Below, one piece after another: positions 9,496 through 18,084 of a DNA stretch of 64,000 bases. Source of the stretch: an uncultured Muribaculaceae bacterium (lineage in GTDB: Bacteria; Bacteroidota; Bacteroidia; Bacteroidales; Muribaculaceae); contig CAJTMM010000002.1 in NCBI GenBank assembly GCA_910577465.1, forward strand, positions 47,509-111,508. The letters are read 5' to 3'. A program made the position numbers and the translations under genes. How positions within the stretch are numbered: position 1 is the stretch's first letter; the number at the start of each line of letters is the position of its first letter. The notes under the pieces are model-generated. The model did not search any database, was not told the DNA's origin, and saw only the letters and a program-made list of their open reading frames with translations.

Positions 9496-12051
9496 ATGAA
9501 AATTAAAGTTAGCCAAACAAATTCACCCATATGGCATGATGCCACAGTGGTGGCTGAACTGCCTTTGCGTCTTAAACCTCTTGATATAATATCGAAGAAC
9601 CTGTGGTGGGTATGGAATAGCGAGGCAAAATCATTGTTCCGTGATATCAATCCCGACTTGTGGCGTTCTACCGGTGAAAATCCCGTAATGGTGCTTCAGC
9701 GCATCAGCTCCGAGCGTCTGTCGGAGATTATGAACGATGCTGAGATGATGGCACGTATAGATAATGTATATGCTTCTTTCAAAGAATACATGAGCAAACC
9801 CATGCGCAAAGATGTACCTTCGGTATCATATTTTTCCATGGAATATGGCTTGTGCAATTGCCTTAAGATTTATTCCGGTGGTCTTGGTGTACTCGCCGGT
9901 GATTATATAAAGGAAGCTTCCGACAGTTGTGTCGACATGACAGCCGTCGGTTTCCTATATCGTTATGGATACTTTACCCAGACCTTATCTGTAGACGGAC
10001 AGCAGATTGCAAATTACGAACCTCAGAATTTCAATCAGTTGCCTATCGAACAAGTAATGGATGGTGAAGGTCATCCTATGATTCTTGAGGTTCCTTACCA
10101 CGACCGTATTATCTACTCGCATATATGGCGTGTGAATGTCGGTAGAATGAAGTTGTATCTTCTTGATACTGATTTTGACATGAACAGCGAGTTTGACCGT
10201 TCGATAACACATAAACTTTATGGTGGCGATTGGGAAAACCGCATCAAGCAAGAATATCTGCTCGGTATAGGTGGCGTGTTGATGCTTAAGAAACTGGGCG
10301 TTAATTCTACTATATATCACTGTAATGAAGGTCATGCAGCGCTGCTCAACCTCCAGCGTCTGGTGGACTACGTTCAGGAAAAGCACCTTAATTTCGACCA
10401 AGCCCTCGAGCTGGTACGCGCTTCATCGCTATATACCGTACACACACCGGTGCCTGCTGGTCATGACTATTTTGATGAATCATTGTTCGGCAAGTACATG
10501 CACCACTACGCTGAGAAACTCGGCATATCCTGGAATGACCTTATGAATATGGGTCGTGAGAATCCGGATACCAACGAACGTTTCTCTATGAGTGTATTTG
10601 CATTGAATACCTGTCAGGAGGCTAATGGTGTGAGCTGGCTTCACGGTGAAGTGTCTAAAAAGATGTTTGCCGGAATCTGGAAGGGTTACTCCTGGGAGGA
10701 AAGCCACGTAGGTTATGTTACCAATGGTGTTCACATGCCTACATGGGCTGCATCGGAATGGAAAGCATTCTATGAGGAGAATCTCGGCAAGCAGGTGTTT
10801 GAGAACCAAAGCGATCCGAAAGCTTGGGATGGTATTTTCAATGTGAGCGACGAAGCTATTTGGAACATGCGTATGCTCATGAAGAATAAGTTCATCAATT
10901 TCGTTAAACGTGACTTTAAGGCTAAGTGGCTTGCTAATCAAGGCGATCCCTCTGCTGTGATGAAGATTGTTGAGAAGATTAACCCGAATGCCCTTATCAT
11001 AGGTTTCGCCCGTCGATTTGCCACATACAAGCGTGCTCATCTATTGTTTACCGACCTTGACCGTTTGGCAAAGATTGTTAATAATGAGCAGTTCCCTGTA
11101 CAGTTTGTATTCTCAGGCAAGGCTCATCCTGCAGACGGAGCCGGACAGGGATTGATCAAGCGCATTATGGAAATCTCACGTATGCCGCAGTTCCTTGGCA
11201 AGATTATATTCTTGGAAGACTATAATATGGTTGTTGCCAAGCGTCTCGTGACCGGTGTTGATATCTGGTTGAACACTCCGACCCGTCCGTTGGAGGCATC
11301 CGGCACATCAGGTGAAAAGGCGGAAATGAACGGTGTCCTCAACTTCTCTGTGCTTGACGGATGGTGGTACGAAGGTTATCGTTTCGACGAAAAGGCGGGT
11401 TGGGCTCTTACCGACAAGCGTACATTCACCGATCAGTCGCAGCAGGATAAACTCGATGCGGCAACGATATACTCGATGCTTGAAAATGAGATAATTCCGC
11501 TGTATTTTGCTAAGAACTCTAAAGGATACTCTCCCGAGTGGGTTCAATATATCAAGGGCTCTATAGGTCATATCGCACCTCACTTCACAATGAAGCGTAT
11601 GATTGATGATTATATCACACGTTTCTACCGTCCTGAAGAAAAACGATTCGATGCGCTTGCTGCCAATCAGTATGCCTTGGCTAAGGAAATAGTTGATTGG
11701 AAAAACAAGGTAGTTGACGCTTGGGATGGTATAAAAGTTCTTGATTTCAAGACTGACGGTCCTGCTCAGTCGGCATCCGGAAATACTTATGGTGTGGAAT
11801 TCAAGATAGACACCAATGGTCTTGGTCGCGAACTTGGTTTGGAATATGTTGCTTACCGTGTGGAAGACGGCACCGAAAAACTTTACGAGGTTAAGCCGTT
11901 CAAGGTAATCAAGGAAGATAATGGCATACTTACATACGAATTGCGCGAAAAAATTCAAGATGCAGGTGTGTACCGTTATGGCTTCAGATTGTATCCAATC
12001 AATCCTAACTTGCCCCATCGTCAGGATTTCGCTTATGTCCGCTGGATATAA
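9496..12051 (+). CDS. glgP: Alpha-glucan (glycogen) phosphorylase, GT35 short type
   Basis: Releases glucose-1-phosphate from alpha-1,4-glucans using pyridoxal phosphate. At 851 residues it belongs to the alpha-glucan phosphorylase branch with a DUF3417 N-terminal domain (residues 15-115, LDIISKNLWWVWNSEAKSLF). The catalytic region has YFSMEYGL, GGLGVLAGDYIKEASD, and the PLP-binding segment EASGTSGEKAEMNG near residue 603, where the Lys of GEK is the expected Schiff-base residue. A C-terminal extension of about 100 residues (YGVEFKIDTNGLGRELGLEY onward) looks like an added beta domain and ends in HRQDFAYVRWI. It follows glycogen synthase directly and is closed by a strong terminator at 12071-12107. 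Codon use matches highly expressed genes (rich in GGT and CGT). Confidence 0.95.
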   Translation: MKIKVSQTNSPIWHDATVVAELPLRLKPLDIISKNLWWVWNSEAKSLFRDINPDLWRSTGENPVMVLQRISSERLSEIMNDAEMMARIDNVYASFKEYMSKPMRKDVPSVSYFSMEYGLCNCLKIYSGGLGVLAGDYIKEASDSCVDMTAVGFLYRYGYFTQTLSVDGQQIANYEPQNFNQLPIEQVMDGEGHPMILEVPYHDRIIYSHIWRVNVGRMKLYLLDTDFDMNSEFDRSITHKLYGGDWENRIKQEYLLGIGGVLMLKKLGVNSTIYHCNEGHAALLNLQRLVDYVQEKHLNFDQALELVRASSLYTVHTPVPAGHDYFDESLFGKYMHHYAEKLGISWNDLMNMGRENPDTNERFSMSVFALNTCQEANGVSWLHGEVSKKMFAGIWKGYSWEESHVGYVTNGVHMPTWAASEWKAFYEENLGKQVFENQSDPKAWDGIFNVSDEAIWNMRMLMKNKFINFVKRDFKAKWLANQGDPSAVMKIVEKINPNALIIGFARRFATYKRAHLLFTDLDRLAKIVNNEQFPVQFVFSGKAHPADGAGQGLIKRIMEISRMPQFLGKIIFLEDYNMVVAKRLVTGVDIWLNTPTRPLEASGTSGEKAEMNGVLNFSVLDGWWYEGYRFDEKAGWALTDKRTFTDQSQQDKLDAATIYSMLENEIIPLYFAKNSKGYSPEWVQYIKGSIGHIAPHFTMKRMIDDYITRFYRPEEKRFDALAANQYALAKEIVDWKNKVVDAWDGIKVLDFKTDGPAQSASGNTYGVEFKIDTNGLGRELGLEYVAYRVEDGTEKLYEVKPFKVIKEDNGILTYELREKIQDAGVYRYGFRLYPINPNLPHRQDFAYVRWI

Positions 12052-12070
12052 TATGATGATACAATAATGT

Positions 12071-12107
12071 AAAAAGTCCCGGAGCAAATTGACCGGGACT
12101 TTTTTTA
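12071..12107 (+). terminator. Intrinsic terminator after glgP
   Basis: The stem GTCCCGG/CCGGGAC (12076-12082 and 12093-12099), extended by A/T pairs on both sides, has a 10-nt loop and is followed by a run of T. It ends the glycogen synthase-phosphorylase operon 20 bp after its stop. Confidence 0.9.
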
Positions 12108-12125
12108 TTTATAATAGGAATGTAG

Positions 12126-12156
12126 TTGATGCAGTTCGGGATTTTATGTAACTTTG
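12126..12156 (+). promoter_or_regulatory. Promoter of pyrK-pyrD
   Basis: -33 TTG (12126-12128), 20-bp spacer, -7 TAACTTTG (12149-12156). Transcription should begin near 12162, about 29 nt before the pyrK ATG. Confidence 0.7.
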
Positions 12157-12190
12157 CAATGTTCAACTCCATAAACATATCTTCTTGCTC

Positions 12191-12964
12191 ATGAAAAAAG
12201 TAATAATGGATTTTTCGGTAGTGGAGAATATTGCGCTACACACTAACTATTCATTGCTGAAACTGACTCCGGTGTCCGGTATTGATATTCCCCGGATGCT
12301 CCCCGGACAGTTTGTGCAGATTGACGTGGACAATTCAAAAACCACATTTCTGCGTCGTCCCATATCTATTAACAATGTGGATTACAATAAAAATGAGCTT
12401 TGGATTCTTGTACGCCGTGCCGGTGCCGGTACTGATGCGCTCATGCGTAAGACCGTAGGGGAGCGGATTAATCTGCTATTACCATTGGGCAATGGATTCA
12501 GTCTGGATGCTGCGGCATCGGATAAGGTATTGCTTATTGGTGGCGGTGTTGGGGTTGCACCATTGCTCTATTTGGGTAAGGAACTGAAACGTAGAGGTGT
12601 GACCCCGAATTTCCTTCTTGGAGCACGGTCTGAGAATGATATTTTGGAATTGGATGACTTCAAGGCAGTCGGTGAAGTGTTCATATCTACCGATGATGGC
12701 AGCGCCGGCGAGCATGGTGTGGTGACATGCCATAGCGTGCTCTCACAAAAGTGGGATAAGATATACTGCTGTGGTCCCGCACCAATGATGAAGGCTGTAG
12801 CCAAAGTCTGTCGTGAAATCAATGCCCAATGCGAGGTGTCACTTGAAAATATGATGGCATGTGGACTCGGAGCCTGTTTGTGTTGTGTAGAAAAAACTGT
12901 TAAGGGCAATGTGTGCGTGTGCACCGAAGGCCCGGTATTTAATATCGAAGAATTGACATGGTGA
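12191..12964 (+). CDS. pyrK: Dihydroorotate dehydrogenase electron transfer subunit
   Basis: Passes electrons from dihydroorotate oxidation (PyrD) to NAD+ through FAD and a [2Fe-2S] cluster, as in class 1B dihydroorotate dehydrogenases. The FAD-binding motif RRPISI lies at residues 55-60, and the glycine-rich NAD-binding segment LIGGGVGVAPLLYL is around residues 115-130. The iron-sulphur ligands lie in CGLGACLCC...CVC: C224, C229, C232 and C244 give the family spacing C-x4-C-x2-C-x11-C. An in-frame TTG lies 6 bp upstream (12185), but the ATG at 12191 (MKKVIMDFSVVENI) is taken as start. The last codons overlap pyrD by 7 bp, consistent with translational coupling of the two subunits. Confidence 0.95.
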   Translation: MKKVIMDFSVVENIALHTNYSLLKLTPVSGIDIPRMLPGQFVQIDVDNSKTTFLRRPISINNVDYNKNELWILVRRAGAGTDALMRKTVGERINLLLPLGNGFSLDAAASDKVLLIGGGVGVAPLLYLGKELKRRGVTPNFLLGARSENDILELDDFKAVGEVFISTDDGSAGEHGVVTCHSVLSQKWDKIYCCGPAPMMKAVAKVCREINAQCEVSLENMMACGLGACLCCVEKTVKGNVCVCTEGPVFNIEELTW

Positions 12965-13869
12965 ATCTAAGCGTTAATATCGGTGGTGTGGAATTGAAGA
13001 ATCCGGTACTCACCGCCTCCGGTACTTTTGGATATGGAATAGAGTTCTCAGATTTTATAGACTTGAACCGTCTCGGCGGTTATATAGTAAAAGGAACTAC
13101 CTTGGAACACCGTGAAGGTAATCCGTATCCCCGCATGGTAGAGACGCCGTCGGGTATGCTTAATGCAGTGGGATTGCAAAACAAGGGTGTCGATTACTTC
13201 ATAGAGAATATTTATCCCGGGATAAAGGGTATCGATTCTGAATTGATAGTTAATGTGTCGGGCGCTAAGGTCGACGACTATGTTGCCGTATGTGAAAAAT
13301 TGGCAATGCAGACTGATATACGAACCATAGAGGTGAATATTTCGTGCCCGAATGTGAAACAGGGTGGTATGGCGTTCGGTACGACCGCTGCCGGAGCTGC
13401 TCAGGTAACGAAGGCTGTGCGCGCGGCATTTCCGGGAACGGTTATTGTAAAGTTGTCGCCAAACGTTACAGATATAACAGAGATTGCAAAGGCTGTTGAA
13501 GGTGAGGGTGCGGATGCTGTGTCACTTATAAATACATTGATGGGCATGGCTATAGATGTGGAACGTCGCAAACCATGCTTGTCAACAATAACAGGTGGGC
13601 TTTCAGGTCCTGCCGTACGACCGGTGGCTGTACGTATGGTATGGCAAACGGCAAAAGCCGTGAATATTCCTGTCGTTGGATTGGGTGGTATCATGAATGG
13701 GCGCGACGCATTGGAATTCATTCTTGCGGGCGCAACAGCAGTAGAGGTGGGAACAGCTAATTTTGTGGATCCTTCGGTAACAATGAAAATAATTGATTAT
13801 ATCGAAGAGTACTGTGACCGTCACCGTATAAATGATATACGGGAGTTGATAGGTGCTATAAACTCTTAG
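12958..13869 (+). CDS. pyrD: Dihydroorotate dehydrogenase, class 1B catalytic subunit
   Basis: Oxidises dihydroorotate to orotate in pyrimidine synthesis with bound FMN. The 303-residue TIM barrel carries the class 1 active-site cysteine in EVNISCPNV (C130). Cysteine rather than the serine of class 2 enzymes fits pairing with PyrK. FMN contacts are visible in TASGTFGYG, VKLSPNVTD, GLSGPAVRP and VVGLGGIMNGRDA. The gene starts inside the end of pyrK (7-bp overlap). Its stop overlaps the convergent LuxR-type gene by 4 bp, leaving no terminator between them. Confidence 0.96.
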   Translation: MVNLSVNIGGVELKNPVLTASGTFGYGIEFSDFIDLNRLGGYIVKGTTLEHREGNPYPRMVETPSGMLNAVGLQNKGVDYFIENIYPGIKGIDSELIVNVSGAKVDDYVAVCEKLAMQTDIRTIEVNISCPNVKQGGMAFGTTAAGAAQVTKAVRAAFPGTVIVKLSPNVTDITEIAKAVEGEGADAVSLINTLMGMAIDVERRKPCLSTITGGLSGPAVRPVAVRMVWQTAKAVNIPVVGLGGIMNGRDALEFILAGATAVEVGTANFVDPSVTMKIIDYIEEYCDRHRINDIRELIGAINS

Positions 13870-14462
13870 GATATTGTATCCTTGATTTCGTCGATGGACA
13901 CAAGTTTGCTGACTATGGCATAGATAGTCAAGCCGGCAGGCGAGTGTATCTGCAGTTTTGACGCAATGTTTCGCCTGTGCGTCATTACTGTATTGACCGA
14001 TACATTTATCTCTGATGCAATTTCTTTATTGGATAATCCTTTTACAATGCCTTTTATTACCTCTTTCTCACGTGGGGTAAGGTCGCTCTGTTGTGCCAAA
14101 TCGTCTCCGTATGTACATCCTTGCCGTATTATTTCGGTAATTGTTTGAGCGTTGTCATTGATTCCGATTATGGCGTTGAACAGGTTGGCTGCATTAGCCG
14201 GAAGTGCGCAGGAGGAGTAGCCTATCAAATAGGTGTAATCGGGGCATATCGTTCTGATTTCATCAATGCCTTGAGTGCCGAATGCCAAGATGTCAAGTAT
14301 TATTGCTTTGGGCTGTATGCGTTCGATGTTGAGTTGCAAATCTTGCGGGCGCACCGGTAGTGTATGGATATTAACATCCTTAATTCCGGAGATAATCGTT
14401 GCCAGTCCTGCAGTGATTATCTCCGAATCGGATGCTATAAGTGCGGTAATGGGCTTCATCAT
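13866..14462 (-). CDS. LuxR-type transcriptional regulator with degenerate receiver domain
   Basis: 198 residues. The C-terminal third (about 129-180) is a clear LuxR/NarL helix-turn-helix: LTPREKEVIKGIVKGLSNKE followed by IAS, VSVNTVMTHRRNIASKL. The N-terminal 115 residues resemble a response-regulator receiver: ALIASDSE, with AIILDI supplying a possible phosphoacceptor Asp. The second acidic pair and the conserved Lys are not clear, so phosphorylation is doubtful. It is last in an apparent operon with a hemerythrin protein 4 bp upstream and DUF5606 before that. In Bacteroidales such regulators often sit beside hemerythrin-domain genes, which suggests a role in oxygen or nitric oxide response. 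No cognate histidine kinase is nearby. An ATG one codon later (14459) is equally possible. Confidence 0.85.
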   Translation of the reverse strand: MMKPITALIASDSEIITAGLATIISGIKDVNIHTLPVRPQDLQLNIERIQPKAIILDILAFGTQGIDEIRTICPDYTYLIGYSSCALPANAANLFNAIIGINDNAQTITEIIRQGCTYGDDLAQQSDLTPREKEVIKGIVKGLSNKEIASEINVSVNTVMTHRRNIASKLQIHSPAGLTIYAIVSKLVSIDEIKDTIS

Positions 14463-14466
14463 TACT

Positions 14467-15159
14467 TCATTTTTTGCCGGCTTGCTCCAGTGCTGAGATC
14501 ATGGGAATGAGAATGTGGTTCTCAATAGCATGGTGGGTGTTCAAGTCCTCCTCGCAATTGAATATGTCAACTAATGCATCATACATCTTATTTGGCATTG
14601 ATGTGGTGTAATATCGGAGAATTATGTTTTTCAAATCGGAAAGTTTTTCTCCAATTTCATCGTGATGCTTCCTGAATATGTCGATGTTGTAGGAGCTATC
14701 TGTGTTTGAAACCAGATTGCGGATATAGGGCCACACATTCAATTCCTCGTAATCGAAGTGTGCTTTTACCTGCGATACGTATGAATCAAAAAAGCTGATT
14801 ATTGCCGGGTTTATGTCTGAATGGGTCTGGTCTAAGGCGCTGACAAGGTTGGCTCTGATGTGGGGGAATTTGTAACCTAAGAAATAGTCGTGTGAGTTAT
14901 GTAGAAAATCTACTATTCCAATTGCCGATTTGATTGAGCATTTCTCCTCGGCGGGAATCACCCCCGTTAGAATAAAGTTGATAATCAGCAGAAAAATATC
15001 GGTATCAATGTCGTTTTCAAGACACACTTCACTGATGTTCTTGTTGCCGAAGCCGAGTGGTATGGAGAAGCGGCTTAGTATAGGGAGGATGTTGAAATCT
15101 TCCTTGATTAAATCGACCAATAGGTCGTTGGCTGTAACCGGTGTGGAAAGTCGCTTCAT
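14467..15159 (-). CDS. Hemerythrin-domain protein (RIC/YtfE/ScdA-like)
   Basis: Di-iron hemerythrin proteins of the RIC type repair iron-sulphur clusters damaged by oxygen or nitric oxide. This 230-residue protein has the expected layout: an N-terminal DUF542-like part (TPVTANDLLVDLIKEDFNIL ... ISEVCLENDIDTD), then a four-helix hemerythrin region. Candidate ligands are in DFLHNSHDYF, HFDYEELNVWP (H-x3-E), FRKHHDEIG and THHAIENHILIP. The longest frame begins at 15213 inside the upstream gene. The ATG at 15159 (MKRLSTPV) starts 13 bp after that gene and fits the family N-terminus. It is separated by only 4 bp from the LuxR-type gene. Exact function (repair, sensing or oxygen binding) is inferred. 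Confidence 0.88.
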   Translation of the reverse strand: MKRLSTPVTANDLLVDLIKEDFNILPILSRFSIPLGFGNKNISEVCLENDIDTDIFLLIINFILTGVIPAEEKCSIKSAIGIVDFLHNSHDYFLGYKFPHIRANLVSALDQTHSDINPAIISFFDSYVSQVKAHFDYEELNVWPYIRNLVSNTDSSYNIDIFRKHHDEIGEKLSDLKNIILRYYTTSMPNKMYDALVDIFNCEEDLNTHHAIENHILIPMISALEQAGKK

Positions 15160-15172
15160 GTGGTGCCGTGCA

Positions 15173-15625
15173 TTATTTTGTAACTTCAGCTTCATCGGCC
15201 TTTTCAGCTTCATCGGCAGCTTGGTCTTCAGCGATTTCCTTGTCTTTGAACTCGGTGATGCCTACTGCAATGAGCTGGTTGTACCATGCAAATACTTTGC
15301 GGATATCATTGGTGTACACTCTTTCATCGTCGAATTCAGGTAAGATTTCTGCGAAGTAAGCACGCACTTCGCTATCTGACATTTTCTTGACATCCACAGC
15401 GTTGCCATTGTTCTTTTCTTTAATCACCTCAAAAACATCTGATAAAGGAACATCGCCCTCATTAGTGTATATTGCAATGTCGCCAAGTGACACTACCTTG
15501 TCGTGTGCGTAGGCGGGAGTACGTTTACCATCTTTAAGTGATTCGACTATAAGCATATTCTTGCCTTGGTTGACCAATTTGAAAAGTCCGGGGCGACCGG
15601 CTATTGAAAGAATTGTCTTAATCAT
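15173..15625 (-). CDS. DUF5606 family protein
   Basis: A 150-residue acidic protein of a small family found in Bacteroidetes. The conserved N-terminus MIKTILSIAGRPGLFKLVNQ and the DFEVIKEKN-like and EVRAYFAEILPEFDDERVY segments are visible. The last 25 residues are a low-complexity Glu/Ala/Asp/Lys tail. The N-terminal part looks like a small beta barrel (GKNMLIVESLKDGKRTPAYA, VVSLGDIAIYT), which could bind nucleic acid or protein, but no function is established. The start was moved from 15643 to the ATG at 15625, where the family homology begins. It is first in the operon with hemerythrin and the LuxR-type regulator; a -7 element lies at 15658-15665. Confidence 0.85.
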   Translation of the reverse strand: MIKTILSIAGRPGLFKLVNQGKNMLIVESLKDGKRTPAYAHDKVVSLGDIAIYTNEGDVPLSDVFEVIKEKNNGNAVDVKKMSDSEVRAYFAEILPEFDDERVYTNDIRKVFAWYNQLIAVGITEFKDKEIAEDQAADEAEKADEAEVTK

Positions 15626-15657
15626 AAATATAAAATTTGGCATTAAAATTTACAGTA

Positions 15658-15665
15658 CAAAAGTA
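15658..15665 (-). promoter_or_regulatory. -7 element of the DUF5606/hemerythrin/LuxR operon
   Basis: TACTTTTG on the minus strand fits TAnnTTTG, 32 bp before the ATG at 15625. No clear -33 element is seen. Confidence 0.45.
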
Positions 15666-15738
15666 GCAATAAATCTCGAATTAAGTGTTCTACTTGCGAG
15701 AAGTTGACGCTAAATTTCCATGTTGGATTAAAAGTCAC

Positions 15739-15746
15739 TATCTTTG
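15739..15746 (+). promoter_or_regulatory. -7 element of the Yip1-like/smpB operon
   Basis: TATCTTTG fits the -7 consensus 28 bp before the ATG at 15775. The upstream -33 region has no TTTG at the standard distance. Confidence 0.45.
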
Positions 15747-15774
15747 TCAATTGGATTAAAGAATCGGTTACGAC

Positions 15775-16332
15775 ATGTTTCTACGGTATCTAAAAGATTT
15801 GTTGCAATTGTTGCTCTCGCCACGAAATGGTTGGGAAGATGTGTCGTATGATGGCTATGATGCGCACCAATTGTTTAAATCCGGCTTTTTGCCTTTTGTT
15901 GCGTTGGCTGGATTGTCGGTGTTGTGTAAGTGGTTTTATCACGCCGATGCGTCGTTGGTGGTATTGTTTCAGCAAGCCATCATAGGATTTGTCAAATTTT
16001 TTGCATCATATTATCTTGCCAGCTTCTTCTTCTCATGGTATATGCCTATGTGTACCGACGGAACTGTGAGCATGAACAAGTGCCATACGCTGATAATGTA
16101 TTCGCTGAGTGCAGTGGCATTGATCGATATGTTGCAGAATTGTATGCCTATGGAGCTTTCTTTGGCGTATCTGCTGCCAATGTATGTGTGGTATATAATG
16201 TGGCGCGGACTGAGATATATGGCTGTAAGTTTCAATGGCGTTGTAACTTACATGATATTGTGCATTCTTACAATAACCGTTCCGCCATATTTGCTCCAAT
16301 ATTTGTTTAATATGATAGTACCGGAGTATTAA
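15775..16332 (+). CDS. Yip1-domain-like integral membrane protein
   Basis: A 185-residue protein with five probable membrane segments (about residues 36-52, 62-85, 100-120, 125-145 and 155-178). The N-terminal LLQLLLSPRNGWEDV motif is the usual opening of Bacteroidetes Yip1/DUF1282-type proteins, in which a P-x-x-x-W segment precedes the first helix. No catalytic residues are apparent. It is 3 bp from smpB and therefore probably translated from the same message, but no functional link to trans-translation is known. Confidence 0.75.
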   Translation: MFLRYLKDLLQLLLSPRNGWEDVSYDGYDAHQLFKSGFLPFVALAGLSVLCKWFYHADASLVVLFQQAIIGFVKFFASYYLASFFFSWYMPMCTDGTVSMNKCHTLIMYSLSAVALIDMLQNCMPMELSLAYLLPMYVWYIMWRGLRYMAVSFNGVVTYMILCILTITVPPYLLQYLFNMIVPEY

Positions 16333-16335
16333 GAG

Positions 16336-16788
16336 ATGAAATTTTCAGAAGTAAATATTAAGAATAAACGTGCTAACTTTGATTATGCCATATCGGAGAC
16401 ATTTACTGCCGGAATCGTTTTGACCGGTACCGAAATCAAATCAATCCGTATGGGTAAAGCCAGTCTGGTTGACACATTCTGTTATGTGTCCAATGGTGGT
16501 GTGTGGATTAAAAATATGTACATTGCCGAGTATTTTTACGGCACATATAATAATCATGAAGCACGCCGGGATAGAAAATTACTTCTTAATAAGAAGGAAA
16601 TAGCCAAGTTGGCAAAATGCGGAAAGGAAACCGGCATGACTATTGTACCATTGAGGGTTTTCATTAATGATAGAGGTCTTGCCAAGATGGTTATTGGTAT
16701 TGGTCGCGGAAAGAAGGAATATGATAAACGTCAGAGCATAAAAGAACGTGAGGATAAGCGTTCGATGGCACGTATGTTTGAAAAATGA
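16336..16788 (+). CDS. smpB: SsrA-binding protein SmpB
   Basis: Binds tmRNA and guides it into stalled ribosomes during trans-translation. The 150-residue protein has the whole family core: NKRANFDYAISETFTAGIVL, LTGTEIKSIRMGKASLVD and the NHEARRDRKLLLNKKEI segment. The C-terminal tail DKRQSIKEREDKRSMARMF is rich in Lys/Arg and forms the helix that occupies the mRNA channel. It starts 3 bp after the Yip1-like gene. No ssrA gene is seen in this window. Confidence 0.97.
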   Translation: MKFSEVNIKNKRANFDYAISETFTAGIVLTGTEIKSIRMGKASLVDTFCYVSNGGVWIKNMYIAEYFYGTYNNHEARRDRKLLLNKKEIAKLAKCGKETGMTIVPLRVFINDRGLAKMVIGIGRGKKEYDKRQSIKEREDKRSMARMFEK

Positions 16789-16796
16789 CATGATGG

Positions 16797-17978
16797 CTAT
16801 ACCGGCCGAGTCATAATCAGAACATGCTGATTGCCATTTAGGGTTACGGCGAAAAGTCGTAATGCCCCGCTTGATTTTTGTTTTAGCTTCTTACTCAGTT
16901 CGGGGGCTTTCAATGGGAAATTTCGTACGGATATATCGTATGACGAATAGTCGGTTGATAATCGTTTTATATCGGCTTTGTTAAAACTGAATAAATCTAT
17001 TATCTCATGAGCGCGCCCGGGAAATTTCTGCCGACGTTCGGAAACGTATAGGTGCGTGTGCGCATCGAGTTTTGCGGTATTAGTATCGATGGACAGTAGC
17101 TTAAATGGTCCTGCTTTCATCACTGCCGGGTAGGGTTCGTAGAGGATATGTCCGATTTCAGGATTGGACAATATTGGGATGGCGTCTAATTCCTGTTTGC
17201 GTGTAAATGAATATGAGTCGTTTATTTTGTCGTTTATTGTGACTGCCGAAATTATGGGGCTTGAATCGTAGTTGCGTTCGCAAACCACCACTATCTCTTT
17301 GCATTCAGTGGTGTTGCCTACGGCGTATATTTCTTTGACGCATGAAAGTTCCGAAATCGTATGTGTGATATCGAGCATCGGCGACGCCTTTATGATAATT
17401 TTTGGCGCGAGTGTGAATAATCGGGAGAGGATGGTTGTGACATCGGGCAAGCAATCGGATAAGGCGAATAAGCGTTGTCCCCGGATGCCACGACGGGCAG
17501 GGTCAATGAATATACAGTCGTAATTGTCTTGAGCGTGAGTGATGTATTCTATACTGTCGCAACACTTGATTTCCACATTATTGAGTTGAAGAATCCGGCT
17601 GTTGTATTGGGCGGTCAATGCAATTTCGGAATTCATCTCGCAAGCTGTTACGGATTTGGCTTTCCGTGCGATATGAAACGTGTCGATGCCCAATCCGCAG
17701 GTCATATCGAGTACGGAACTGCCGTCGGGAACTAACGATGCATGGAAGTCTGCCAATGTGTCGGATGTAGATTGCTCGGCAGATAATGTCGATGGGAATC
17801 TGAAATATTTGTATGCCAGTGTTTCGGAAAGCTTTTTTGCGTTTTTTCGCCGGCATTCTATCTGTGTGATGGCTTCTGATTTTAGTGCATCGGCGGAACT
17901 TGACAATCTGAGCCGACTAACATCGTCAAGAGAGTGCCTATCAATCCAAAGCCAGGTGTCGTTGTCAAATTCAATCAT
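16797..17978 (-). CDS. Class I SAM-dependent methyltransferase with THUMP-like domain
   Basis: 393 residues. The SAM-binding motif I VLDMTCGLGIDTFHIA lies around residues 89-104, the acidic motif II is TACEMN, and the catalytic motif IV IFIDPARRG lies near residue 157. A DPxRRG motif occurs in RNA/protein methyltransferases close to the RsmD and TrmG10 groups. The C-terminal 100 residues (ELSKKLKQKSSGALRLFAVT) match the THUMP-like domain found behind such enzymes in Bacteroidetes, suggesting a structured RNA substrate. The substrate is not known. The frame extends to 18053, but the ATG at 17978 (MIEFDNDTWLW) is preferred because a -7 element lies just upstream at 17988-17995. Confidence 0.85.
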   Translation of the reverse strand: MIEFDNDTWLWIDRHSLDDVSRLRLSSSADALKSEAITQIECRRKNAKKLSETLAYKYFRFPSTLSAEQSTSDTLADFHASLVPDGSSVLDMTCGLGIDTFHIARKAKSVTACEMNSEIALTAQYNSRILQLNNVEIKCCDSIEYITHAQDNYDCIFIDPARRGIRGQRLFALSDCLPDVTTILSRLFTLAPKIIIKASPMLDITHTISELSCVKEIYAVGNTTECKEIVVVCERNYDSSPIISAVTINDKINDSYSFTRKQELDAIPILSNPEIGHILYEPYPAVMKAGPFKLLSIDTNTAKLDAHTHLYVSERRQKFPGRAHEIIDLFSFNKADIKRLSTDYSSYDISVRNFPLKAPELSKKLKQKSSGALRLFAVTLNGNQHVLIMTRPV

Positions 17979-17987
17979 ATTACGCCA

Positions 17988-17995
17988 CAAAATTA
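17988..17995 (-). promoter_or_regulatory. -7 element of the THUMP-like methyltransferase
   Basis: TAATTTTG on the minus strand fits TAnnTTTG and lies 9 bp before the chosen ATG at 17978, so the message would be nearly leaderless. Confidence 0.45.
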
Positions 17996-18060
17996 CGCAA
18001 AATATCGCTAAAGAATATGTAAACGGAGGATTTGGCATGAGTTTTGTTGACAAATATCAT

Positions 18061-18068
18061 TACATTTG
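18061..18068 (+). promoter_or_regulatory. -7 element of the TPR protein gene
   Basis: TACATTTG fits the -7 consensus 16 bp before the ATG at 18085. It argues that the open frame upstream of 18079 is not translated as part of this gene. Confidence 0.4.
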
Positions 18069-18084
18069 TATAAAATACATGTAT

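Noticed and set aside
11308..12087. 259-codon open frame antisense to glgP
   Set aside because: Long antisense frames are expected opposite a gene with strongly biased codon use; the protein shows no recognisable domain and no promoter precedes it.
18031..18068. Full -33/-7 promoter before the TPR gene
   Set aside because: The candidate TTTG boxes at 18031-18034 and 18043-18046 give spacers of 26 and 14 bp, outside the usual range, so only the -7 element is reported.
17680..18084. N-terminal extension of the TPR protein
   Set aside because: It runs antisense through the methyltransferase gene and crosses the -7 box at 18061-18068; the peptide looks like a shadow frame.
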